From positions 1 through 5,912 of the forward strand of contig CAJUFW010000159.1 of assembly GCA_910585655.1 (NCBI GenBank): a DNA stretch of 5,912 nucleotides, read 5' to 3'. Of this stretch, positions 1-3,996 are shown piece after piece. Source of the stretch: an uncultured Lachnospiraceae bacterium. GTDB taxonomy: Bacteria > Bacillota_A > Clostridia > Lachnospirales > Lachnospiraceae. How positions within the stretch are numbered: position 1 is the first letter of the stretch; every line of letters begins with the position of its first letter. The notes beneath the pieces are model-generated. The model saw only the letters and a program-made list of their open reading frames with translations. It ran no database searches and had not been told where the DNA came from. A program made the translations under genes and the position numbers.

Positions 1-161
1 TGGAAGGGATGGCACAGGAGCAGAAGCAGCAAGGGAAGCGACTGGAGAAGTTAGAGGGTCGGGATGGAGAAAAGTGGAGACAGGTAGTCAGTCATGCGCT
101 TACTACGTTAGTAGGGGCGGTGGCTAGCTACCTGTTACTTCGTCTGGGAATTGGGATATAA
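1..161 (+). CDS. XhlA-like phage membrane protein, 3' end only
   Basis: The reading frame is open from the left edge and stops with TAA at 159-161, giving 52 visible residues; the start is outside the window. The first half is highly charged and helix-prone (EQKQQGKRLEKLEGRDGEKWR), followed by a hydrophobic segment (about residues 33-52, ALTTLVGAVASYLLLRLGIG) that ends the protein. A charged coiled-coil-like N-terminus with one C-terminal membrane anchor is the pattern of XhlA/haemolysin-like proteins that sit directly before the holin in Firmicutes phages and assist lysis. It is followed after 39 nt by a holin and then an amidase, which supports a lysis role. The family call rests on pattern and context and not on a database match. 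Confidence 0.72.
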   Translation, partial: EGMAQEQKQQGKRLEKLEGRDGEKWRQVVSHALTTLVGAVASYLLLRLGIGI

Positions 162-200
162 GAAAGAACAGACGGGAAAGAGAAAGGAAGGGGGTCCAGG

Positions 201-410
201 ATGAGTAAGAGAACAAAGCAGTGGCTCAAGGCAGCCGGCAACCGAGCAGTAAGGACGATGGCGCAGACTGCTATCGCCACCATAGGTACGGCAGCTATAT
301 TGGGGGATGTACAGTGGGTGATGGTAGGCAGTGCTTCGGCGCTGGCTGGAGTGTTGTCCCTACTAACATCTGTAGGGACGAAATTGCCAGAGTTAAAGTT
401 CCCAGAGTGA
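201..410 (+). CDS. r1t-type phage holin
   Basis: The 69-aa protein has a basic N-terminus (SKRTKQWLKAAGNRAVR), two hydrophobic segments (about residues 18-35 and 38-58) separated by a short GDVQW turn, and a short charged tail. The arrangement A-x-R-T-x-x-Q-T ... W-x-x-V ... A-L-A-G-V-L-S-L-L-T-S-V is characteristic of the lactococcal phage r1t holin family. Holins accumulate in the cytoplasmic membrane and open it at a set time so that the endolysin can reach or act on peptidoglycan. A strong purine-rich ribosome binding site (AGGAAGGGGG, 185-194) precedes the ATG. The gene lies between an XhlA-like protein and the amidase, the usual order of a lysis cassette. Confidence is high for holin and somewhat lower for the exact family. 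Confidence 0.88.
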   Translation: MSKRTKQWLKAAGNRAVRTMAQTAIATIGTAAILGDVQWVMVGSASALAGVLSLLTSVGTKLPELKFPE

Positions 411-433
411 GAGAGATGGCATATCGTATAGGA

Positions 434-461
434 AGGGGATTGGCGAAGGAGCGAATCCTCT
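434..461 (+). other. small hairpin between holin and endolysin genes
   Basis: AGGGGATT (434-441) can pair with AATCCTCT (454-461), giving 8 bp with one G-U and a 12-nt loop. It lies in the 79-nt spacer between the holin stop and the endolysin start, just before the endolysin ribosome binding site. No T-run follows, so it is not a terminator. It could affect mRNA stability or endolysin translation, but the stem is modest and could be chance. Confidence 0.25.
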
Positions 462-489
462 CCCAAAAAAGAACAGGAGGTGTATCCAG

Positions 490-1347
490 ATGGGAGCAAT
501 CAAAATTGCAGTAGACGCCGGTCATGGCAGCAATACGCCGGGGAAGCGCACACCGCCCATGCCGAAAAACATTGATTTTGAAGCGGATGGCGTAATAGAT
601 GTAAAAAAGGGCGAAGCAATTCGCGAACACCAGGCGAATGTTGGAGTTGCTTATTATACGGCTTATTATCTCAAGAAATATGGATTTCAGGTGGTAAAGA
701 CTGGCTGGAATGATAAAAACAGTAAAGATGATGAGGATACGCCGCTATCGAAGCGTCAGGCGACGATCAAGGCGGCGGGATGTTTGCTGTCTGTATCCTG
801 TCATTTTAACGCAGCGGGGGACGGCAAAAGTTTTCACAGCGGACAAGGCGTGGAGACTTATATGTACCAGAACGCAAAGGATAGAGGGCAGTCGGAACAA
901 CTGGCAAAAAAGATACAAGCACGTTTGATTCGAGGGACAAAGCAAAAAGATCGGGGCGTGCGCTCTGCTGATTTGGCGATGTGCAATACTAGGTTGTTAG
1001 GGACAGAGGCGAGTGTCCTGTGTGAATATGCGTTTATGACGAACCTGGAGGAGGCCTATCTGATGGGAAGCCGAAACTTCTGGAAAGAGTGTGGTCATGA
1101 AACGGCGCTTGGGATTTGGGATTATTTGTCCAAAAAACCAAAGGCTGCCATCAAGCAGGGAAACGCAACCAGGAGCCAGGTGATTTGGCTGCAGGTGAAG
1201 CTTCGGCTGGCTGGGGAGGATGTAGTGGCTACTGGGGTATGGGATACGCAGACGGTTAAGGCTGTAAAATCTTTCTGGATGAGACAGACAGGGAAGAATT
1301 GCACAGGAAAAAAGGTAAGTATAAACTGTATTAAGTTGCTGGCGTAG
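490..1347 (+). CDS. N-acetylmuramoyl-L-alanine amidase (Amidase_3 endolysin)
   Basis: This is a phage endolysin that cleaves the amide bond between N-acetylmuramic acid and L-alanine in peptidoglycan to release progeny. The 285-aa protein starts with the Amidase_3 signature IAVDAGHG. The visible candidate zinc ligands are H12 (AGHG), E46 (REHQAN) and H105 (SCHFNA), and the catalytic glutamate is E179 in CEYAFMTN, so the active site looks intact. Residues about 1-213 form the catalytic domain. After a lysine-rich linker, residues about 226-285 (RSQVIWLQVKLRLAG ... GVWDTQTVKAVKSFW) resemble a peptidoglycan-binding repeat of the PG_binding_1 type. There is no signal peptide, so release depends on the upstream holin. 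The start is fixed by AGGAGGTG at 475-482, 7 nt before the ATG. A strong terminator follows the stop, so this is the last gene of the lysis operon. Confidence 0.95.
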   Translation: MGAIKIAVDAGHGSNTPGKRTPPMPKNIDFEADGVIDVKKGEAIREHQANVGVAYYTAYYLKKYGFQVVKTGWNDKNSKDDEDTPLSKRQATIKAAGCLLSVSCHFNAAGDGKSFHSGQGVETYMYQNAKDRGQSEQLAKKIQARLIRGTKQKDRGVRSADLAMCNTRLLGTEASVLCEYAFMTNLEEAYLMGSRNFWKECGHETALGIWDYLSKKPKAAIKQGNATRSQVIWLQVKLRLAGEDVVATGVWDTQTVKAVKSFWMRQTGKNCTGKKVSINCIKLLA

Positions 1348-1356
1348 CGCAAAAAG

Positions 1357-1387
1357 GGGCGGCAGGGTTATCCTGCCGTCTTATTTG
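1357..1387 (+). terminator. rho-independent terminator of the lysis operon
   Basis: CGGCAGG (1360-1366) pairs perfectly with CCTGCCG (1372-1378) around loop GTTAT. The stem can extend with G-U pairs, and it is followed by TCTTATTTGTTG. It lies 10-13 nt after the endolysin stop. The A-run at 1351-1355 on the 5' side also gives some terminator character on the opposite strand. Confidence 0.85.
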
Positions 1388-1472
1388 TTGTATAAAAGTG
1401 ATAAAGGTTAAGCGCTGAGTGTTTTTATAATATTTGCGAGGAAAATTTTTTGTGAAAAAAATAAACAAGTTG

Positions 1473-1501
1473 TTGATAAATATAACTGCTTGAGATATAA
1501 T
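1473..1501 (+). promoter_or_regulatory. sigma-A promoter for the HTH-ImmA operon
   Basis: TTGATA (1473-1478) and a perfect TATAAT (1496-1501) are separated by exactly 17 bp, with the predicted start about 1508 and the HTH start codon at 1543. A short dyad AACAA-G-TTGTT (1464-1474) overlaps the -35 box, and GCATATGC (1503-1510) lies at the start site. Either could be an operator for autorepression by the HTH protein, but neither is proven. Confidence 0.82.
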
Positions 1502-1542
1502 AGCATATGCAGGATGAATAGATAAACAGAGAGGTGAATGAT

Positions 1543-1908
1543 ATGCTAACTCAGTTTGGGAAGGAATTAAGACATTTACGTCTTGACCGGGATGAAAAAC
1601 TGAAAGATATGGCCGGGAAATTAGGGGTTACAACTGCATATCTATCAGCTGTTGAAAATGGGAATAGAAATATCCCAGATAGTTGGATTGAGATAATTGC
1701 AGATGAGTACCAGTTGGATGAAAATGAAATATGCAGGCTAGAAAAATTGGCGTATGATGGAAAACCAGAGATTACATTAAATATAGGTACAGCATCCGTT
1801 GGCCAACGAAATTTAGCATATTCATTTGCCAGAAAATTTAAAGAATTGAGTGAAGAAGATGTAAGGAATCTACAAAAATTTTTTGGCGAGAGGAGTAGTA
1901 AAGAATGA
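1543..1908 (+). CDS. Xre-family HTH regulator (ImmR-like)
   Basis: The 121-aa cytoplasmic DNA-binding protein has an N-terminal helix-turn-helix of the Xre/Cro type (residues about 5-65). Helix 2 lies around EKLKDMAGKLG and the recognition helix around TTAYLSAVENGNRNIP, a very typical signature. Residues about 88-118 form a charged helical C-terminus (ARKFKELSEEDVRNLQKFF). An in-frame GTG at 1534 would add three residues, but the ribosome binding site GAGAGGTG (1529-1536) overlaps it and sits 6 nt before the ATG at 1543, so 1543 is preferred. The stop overlaps the ATG of the HExxH protease gene by ATGA (1905-1908), indicating translational coupling. Paired Xre regulators and COG2856 proteases are known as ImmR-ImmA switches in mobile elements and have also been proposed as toxin-antitoxin pairs. 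Here the regulator probably represses its own promoter and perhaps the dyads at 2476-2542. Confidence 0.88.
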   Translation: MLTQFGKELRHLRLDRDEKLKDMAGKLGVTTAYLSAVENGNRNIPDSWIEIIADEYQLDENEICRLEKLAYDGKPEITLNIGTASVGQRNLAYSFARKFKELSEEDVRNLQKFFGERSSKE

Positions 1909-2456
1909 CAGAATGTATTGCAGCACCATTGTCGCGGAAAGATATTCGGGATTGTGCCAGGGCAGTTAGGATTTTAGTTGGACGGGAAAATGAACCATTT
2001 TTTGATATCGTTCATTTCTTGGACATTGATTTGCCAAAGTTCGATCCGGAATTTTCCCTTGTTATTGATGATAAGGAGACACTTGGGGAGTGTCATGGCC
2101 TTACTTATCCAGACAGGAATGAGATACATATACGTGAAGATGTATATGAAAGGGCTGATAATGGGAGTGGAAGAGATCGTTTTACAATGGCACATGAGTT
2201 ATTTCATCTTTTACAACATGGGAAGGAAAATATCAGTTATGCTAGAGTTACTCCAGGTGTAGAAATCGAAACTTACCGTTCTCCAGAATGGCAGTCGAAT
2301 GCCTTTGGAGGGGAGTTGCTTATGCCAGCGGAATTGATTGTTGGTATGTCAGTAGAAGAAATTATGGAAAAATGTGTTGTGTCAAAAAGCGCAGCAGAGT
2401 ATCAGCTATCTGTGGCTCAAAAGAGCCTTGGATATAAAAGAAAACCAAGTGCCTAG
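1905..2456 (+). CDS. ImmA/IrrE-family zinc metallopeptidase
   Basis: The 183-aa protein carries HELFH at residues 97-101 within FTMAHELFHLLQH, the HExxH zinc motif of the ImmA/IrrE (DUF955, COG2856) family. The typical second motif EWQSNAFGGELLMP (128-141) supplies the probable third zinc ligand E128. The N-terminal about 30-75 residues match the family's entry region (DIVHFLDIDLP ... GLTYPDRNEIHI). In ICEBs1, ImmA cleaves the ImmR repressor to induce the element, and in Deinococcus IrrE cleaves DdrO after DNA damage. By analogy this protein is inferred to inactivate the upstream HTH regulator in response to stress. AGGAG (1891-1895) lies 9 nt before the ATG, which overlaps the regulator's stop. 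The length is normal and the active site intact. A 12-bp palindrome covers the stop codon. Confidence 0.9.
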   Translation: MTECIAAPLSRKDIRDCARAVRILVGRENEPFFDIVHFLDIDLPKFDPEFSLVIDDKETLGECHGLTYPDRNEIHIREDVYERADNGSGRDRFTMAHELFHLLQHGKENISYARVTPGVEIETYRSPEWQSNAFGGELLMPAELIVGMSVEEIMEKCVVSKSAAEYQLSVAQKSLGYKRKPSA

Positions 2457-2470
2457 GCACCTGGTCTCTT
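2445..2470 (+). repeat. palindrome across the immA-like stop codon; possible weak terminator
   Basis: GTGCCTAGGCAC (2449-2460) is a perfect 12-bp palindrome that contains the protease TAG stop (2454-2456). It extends to CCA (2445-2447) and TGG (2462-2464) with one mismatch and is followed by the T-rich TCTCTTGTT. It may act as a weak terminator or as a protein-binding dyad. The RNA stem is only about 7 bp with a mismatch, so termination would be incomplete. Confidence 0.4.
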
Positions 2471-2475
2471 GTTGA

Positions 2476-2542
2476 AAGTGTTATCACTGTTCAACTGGTA
2501 TAATCTCATTCACAATTTGATTATAACACAGTGGTATCACTT
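2476..2542. repeat. inverted-repeat control region with two AGTGnTATCACT dyads
   Basis: AGTGTTATCACT (2477-2488) and AGTGGTATCACT (2530-2541) differ at one base, and each is itself a dyad with 4-bp arms. Read as an inverted repeat, AAGTGTTATCACTGT (2476-2490) matches the complement of 2528-2542 at 13 of 15 bases. Both arms lead inward to a TATAATC (2499-2505 on + and 2525-2519 on -). The left dyad is further flanked by GTTGAA (2471-2476) and TTCAAC (2490-2495), forming a 10-bp stem with one bulge. The geometry suggests paired operators for a dimeric repressor, with the neighbouring HTH protein as the obvious candidate. Confidence 0.55.
2496..2504 (+). promoter_or_regulatory. extended -10 promoter for the 40-aa small protein
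   Basis: TGGTATAAT (2496-2504) is a perfect extended -10 element. No good -35 hexamer lies 16-18 bp upstream, where the dyad at 2477-2488 sits, so a repressor bound there would cover the polymerase site. Transcription would start near 2511, and the small-protein start codon is at 2579. Confidence 0.55.
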
Positions 2543-2548
2543 CTGCAA
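2520..2548 (-). promoter_or_regulatory. possible opposing promoter reading towards the protease gene
   Basis: On the minus strand TGTTATAAT (2528-2520) is an extended -10, and TTGCAG (2548-2543) lies 17 bp upstream as a weak -35. It would fire leftwards, antisense to the metalloprotease gene, face to face with the + promoter at 2496-2504. It may simply be a by-product of the inverted repeat. Confidence 0.3.
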
Positions 2549-2578
2549 GTGGAATTTTGCGGAAGGAGGCGATGCGTC

Positions 2579-2701
2579 ATGTATATTTTACGTGCAAGCA
2601 TTACCTTAAAGGATGGCACTAAGATTTATGCCAAGACTTATGGTAAAAGGGCCTTCAGGATCTGGATTGGCCCAGGGCCTGAGCCTGTAAAGGGTAACTG
2701 A
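2579..2701 (+). CDS. 40-aa small protein of unknown function
   Basis: The ATG at 2579 opens a 40-codon frame ending in TGA (2699-2701): MYILRASITLKDGTKI, then a basic YAKTYGKRAFRIWIG core and a PGPEPVKGN tail. An excellent ribosome binding site GGAAGGAGG (2561-2569) lies 9 nt before the ATG. A promoter lies upstream and a canonical terminator begins 9 nt after the stop, so it has a complete transcription unit of its own. The predicted shape is a short beta-hairpin-rich, basic protein (alternating hydrophobic residues around a DGT turn) without a membrane segment. I do not recognise the family with certainty. Its place between a phage-type regulator pair and a toxin-antitoxin operon suggests a small regulatory or inhibitor protein, but function is unknown. 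A frame starting at ATG 2572 is too close to the ribosome binding site and only 16 codons long. Confidence 0.68.
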   Translation: MYILRASITLKDGTKIYAKTYGKRAFRIWIGPGPEPVKGN

Positions 2702-2710
2702 TGTCTAACG

Positions 2711-2746
2711 GGACACTTTTACCAGTTGGAGTGTCCTTTTCTTTTT
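2711..2746 (+). terminator. rho-independent terminator after the small protein
   Basis: GGACACT (2711-2717) pairs perfectly with AGTGTCC (2730-2736) around a 12-nt loop, followed by TTTTCTTTTT (2737-2746). This separates the small-protein unit from the downstream toxin-antitoxin operon. Confidence 0.9.
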
Positions 2747-2749
2747 AAG

Positions 2750-2792
2750 AAAGGAAGAGGCGGGAGGTTATCCTTCCGTCTGGATTTCCTTT
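2750..2792 (+). repeat. leader hairpin before the Panacea gene, a relic copy of the lysis terminator
   Basis: CGGGAGG (2761-2767) pairs with CCTTCCG (2772-2778) around TTAT with one G-U. An outer stem AAAGGAA (2750-2756) / TTCCTTT (2786-2792) closes the structure. The inner part (about 2760-2780) is nearly the same as the lysis-operon terminator at 1359-1381, differing at two stem positions and one missing loop base, but the T-run is replaced by TGGATTTCC. It now lies in the 5' region of the antitoxin gene, where it could act as an attenuator or be a decayed terminator. Confidence 0.55.
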
Positions 2793-2828
2793 AAGTTTAG
2801 TAAGAAAAGTATTGTGGAGGTAGAACTT

Positions 2829-3263
2829 ATGGCAGATGTATTTGATGTTGCAAAATATATCCTTCAAAAAAAGGGGGAACTTAGCACATGGAAGCTGCAG
2901 AAATTGTGCTATTATGCCCAGGCATGGCATCTTGCATGGACAGGCAGGCCTATATTTGAGGAAGACTTTGAGGCGTGGGCAAACGGCCCGGTATGTCCAG
3001 AACTTTTTTACGAACATCAAGGGAAGTTTTCTATATGTGTAGGAGATCTTACAAAAGGGGATATTACTTCTCTGTCAGAAGATGAGGTGGATTCCATAAA
3101 TGTAGTGCTTTGCGACTATGGGGATATGGAGCCATATGATTTAAGGGAGTTGACACATAAAGAAGCTCCATGGGAAGAAGCAAGGGATGGTTTACCAGAA
3201 GGTGCAAAATGTAGAACTGTTATTAAGAAAGAAAGCATGGGGGAATATTACGGGAGTTTATAG
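2829..3263 (+). CDS. Panacea-domain (DUF4065/GepA) antitoxin-like protein
   Basis: The 144-aa protein carries the hallmarks of the DUF4065 (COG3600, GepA) domain. These are a DVAKYIL start, WKLQKLCYYAQAWHLAW at residues 21-37, PIFEEDFEAWANGPVCPELF at 41-60, and the distal LRELTHKEAPWEEAR at 105-119. Panacea domains are known to act as antitoxins for many unrelated toxins, usually encoded next to them; SocA of Caulobacter, an adaptor for SocB, belongs to the same domain family. Here it probably binds and neutralises the product of the following gene in the cytoplasm. A GTG at 2814 would extend the frame by five codons, but GGAGG at 2816-2820 sits 8 nt before ATG 2829, so the ATG is preferred. 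The next gene starts 2 nt after its stop. No convincing promoter lies between the upstream terminator and the start, so readthrough or the 2750-2792 leader may control expression. Confidence 0.88.
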   Translation: MADVFDVAKYILQKKGELSTWKLQKLCYYAQAWHLAWTGRPIFEEDFEAWANGPVCPELFYEHQGKFSICVGDLTKGDITSLSEDEVDSINVVLCDYGDMEPYDLRELTHKEAPWEEARDGLPEGAKCRTVIKKESMGEYYGSL

Positions 3264-3265
3264 GG

Positions 3266-3721
3266 ATGGCAAAGAAAACAAATAGAAAAAGTATCGTATC
3301 AAGCGTCAAGCGGACAGTACGTGAGCCTGGGAAAAGCACGGCAGGGGAAAAAATAATTTGGCGGTTTGACAGGATAGATCGGTCTGGGAAATTTGCTTTC
3401 GATCTCCATAGAAGGGATTTTAAGCATTGTGAGGTTATGGAAAAAATGATTGCTTATAGCAATATGACTTGGCAAGAAATAGGAAGGCAGACACATGACG
3501 AAGGGAAGTCAAAACATCATTTTCTCTCTGTTGAATCTTTGTCAAAGGAAGCTGCTGATAGATTTAGGGCAATGGAGCTGGATGAATATTCAGATGCCAT
3601 ATTCTCATTTGCTTTACAGAATAAACTACGTGTGATAGGAATACGTGAAGACGAGCATTTCCATGTTTTGTGGTATGATCCGGAGCATGAGGTATGTCCA
3701 TCTAAGAAAAAGAAAACATAG
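3266..3721 (+). CDS. presumptive toxin partner of the Panacea protein
   Basis: The 151-aa soluble, basic protein has no signal peptide or membrane segment. It starts 2 nt after the Panacea stop with its own GGAG (3253-3256), so the two genes form one operon with antitoxin first. Residues 1-26 are a lysine/arginine-rich, probably disordered leader (MAKKTNRKSIVSSVKRTVR). Residues about 29-70 contain WRFDRIDRSGKFAFD and a helix; 68-100 contain TWQEIGRQTHDEGKSKHHF; 105-143 end in IFSFALQNKLRVIGIREDEHFHVLWYDPEHEVCP, followed by a KKKK tail. The terminal run of short strands ending in the D-P-E-H-E-V motif recalls compact RelE/HigB-like nuclease folds, but I see no decisive catalytic signature. The toxin assignment is inferred from the neighbour and operon layout. 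His/Asp/Glu residues in SKHHF and DPEHEV are the best candidates for an active site. Confidence 0.65.
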   Translation: MAKKTNRKSIVSSVKRTVREPGKSTAGEKIIWRFDRIDRSGKFAFDLHRRDFKHCEVMEKMIAYSNMTWQEIGRQTHDEGKSKHHFLSVESLSKEAADRFRAMELDEYSDAIFSFALQNKLRVIGIREDEHFHVLWYDPEHEVCPSKKKKT

Positions 3722-3746
3722 GGAATATTTTAGATACTTAGACGCA

Positions 3747-3783
3747 GAAATAGCCGCCCCAGCCCAAAGGATACGGCTATTTC
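3747..3783. terminator. 10-bp stem GAAATAGCCG/CGGCTATTTC, probable antisense-RNA terminator
   Basis: GAAATAGCCG (3747-3756) pairs perfectly with CGGCTATTTC (3774-3783) around a 17-nt loop. It lies 25 nt after the presumptive toxin stop. Read leftwards it would end the antisense RNA started at about 3865, although its T residues lie mostly inside the stem. Read rightwards it is the first hairpin of the element. Confidence 0.6.
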
Positions 3784-3826
3784 CATAGCTAAAACCTAAT
3801 CGGGCAAACCGTCTATCGGTGTACCC

Positions 3827-3861
3827 GGAGGGTATCTGTTGTCGCAGATGCCCTCCTTTTT
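3827..3861 (+). terminator. strong rho-independent terminator ending the toxin-antitoxin operon
   Basis: GGAGGGTATCTG (3827-3838) pairs with CAGATGCCCTCC (3845-3856), giving 12 bp with a single G-U and a 6-nt loop, followed by TTTTT (3857-3861). It terminates any + transcript coming from the Panacea operon and protects the host gene beyond the junction from antisense readthrough. Confidence 0.92.
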
Positions 3862-3871
3862 CTGTAAGCCC

Positions 3872-3900
3872 ATTATAGCATATGTGGTTTTCGTTTGCAA
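3872..3900 (-). promoter_or_regulatory. minus-strand sigma-A promoter for the putative antitoxin RNA
   Basis: On the minus strand TTGCAA (3900-3895) and a perfect TATAAT (3877-3872) are separated by exactly 17 bp, predicting a start near 3865. No minus-strand ORF with a ribosome binding site follows, which supports a noncoding product. Confidence 0.68.
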
Positions 3901-3983
3901 TATCCGATGAAAAAATCTTTTTATCCTGTATCATATTTCTTATTTTATAAACACTATAATAGGAAGAAAAAACTACATATGTT

Positions 3984-3996
3984 TTTACTATTGGGT
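3984..3996. other. predicted prophage-host junction (attachment site half)
   Basis: The SleC-like frame follows its family up to ...CPNWMTQ and then stops at TAG (3990-3988). From there leftwards the sequence becomes A/T-rich and unrelated to the family in all three minus-strand frames. The break therefore lies at or within a few bases of 3988. The exact crossover core cannot be seen without the other end of the element. Confidence 0.6.

Larger units (their letters stand above)
3745..3865 (-). ncRNA. putative orphan type I antitoxin RNA
   Basis: A well-formed minus-strand promoter (3900-3872) predicts a transcript of about 120 nt starting near 3865 and ending after the stem at 3747-3783. It would contain three hairpins: 3827-3856 (12 bp), 3801-3827 (CGGG and ACCG pairing with CGGT and CCCG around a symmetric internal loop), and 3747-3783 (10 bp). 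A structured antisense RNA that begins over the sense terminator and runs back into the sense 3' end is the layout of Gram-positive type I toxin-antitoxin loci such as txpA/ratA. The A/AATAGCCGCC stem just after a stop codon recalls the 3' ends of small holin-like toxin genes in Firmicutes, from memory. No short hydrophobic ORF precedes it, so the toxin is missing. Confidence 0.5.

Noticed and set aside
416..514. Short ORF between holin and endolysin
   Set aside because: No ribosome binding site; it overlaps the endolysin start, and its product has no hydrophobic or domain pattern.
1426..1431. Extra TATAAT upstream of the HTH promoter
   Set aside because: The position 17 bp upstream reads AAAGGT, with no -35 match; the 1473-1501 promoter is far better.
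2572..2622. ATG 2572 frame (16 codons) in front of the 40-aa gene
   Set aside because: Only 2 nt from the AGGAGG-type site, too close for initiation, and the 40-aa frame at 2579 has the proper spacing.
3955..3960. Plus-strand TATAAT near the junction
   Set aside because: No -35 match at usable spacing (CATATT), and the downstream sequence is only antisense to the SleC-like gene.
3967..3987. AAAAAC/GTTTTT inverted repeat as terminator of the SleC-like gene
   Set aside because: The stem is almost all A-T and only about 6 bp; too weak to call.
3988..3990. Simple nonsense mutation of the SleC-like gene (TGG to TAG)
   Set aside because: The downstream minus-strand sequence does not encode the expected WGS continuation in any frame, so the gene is truncated and not merely interrupted by a stop codon.
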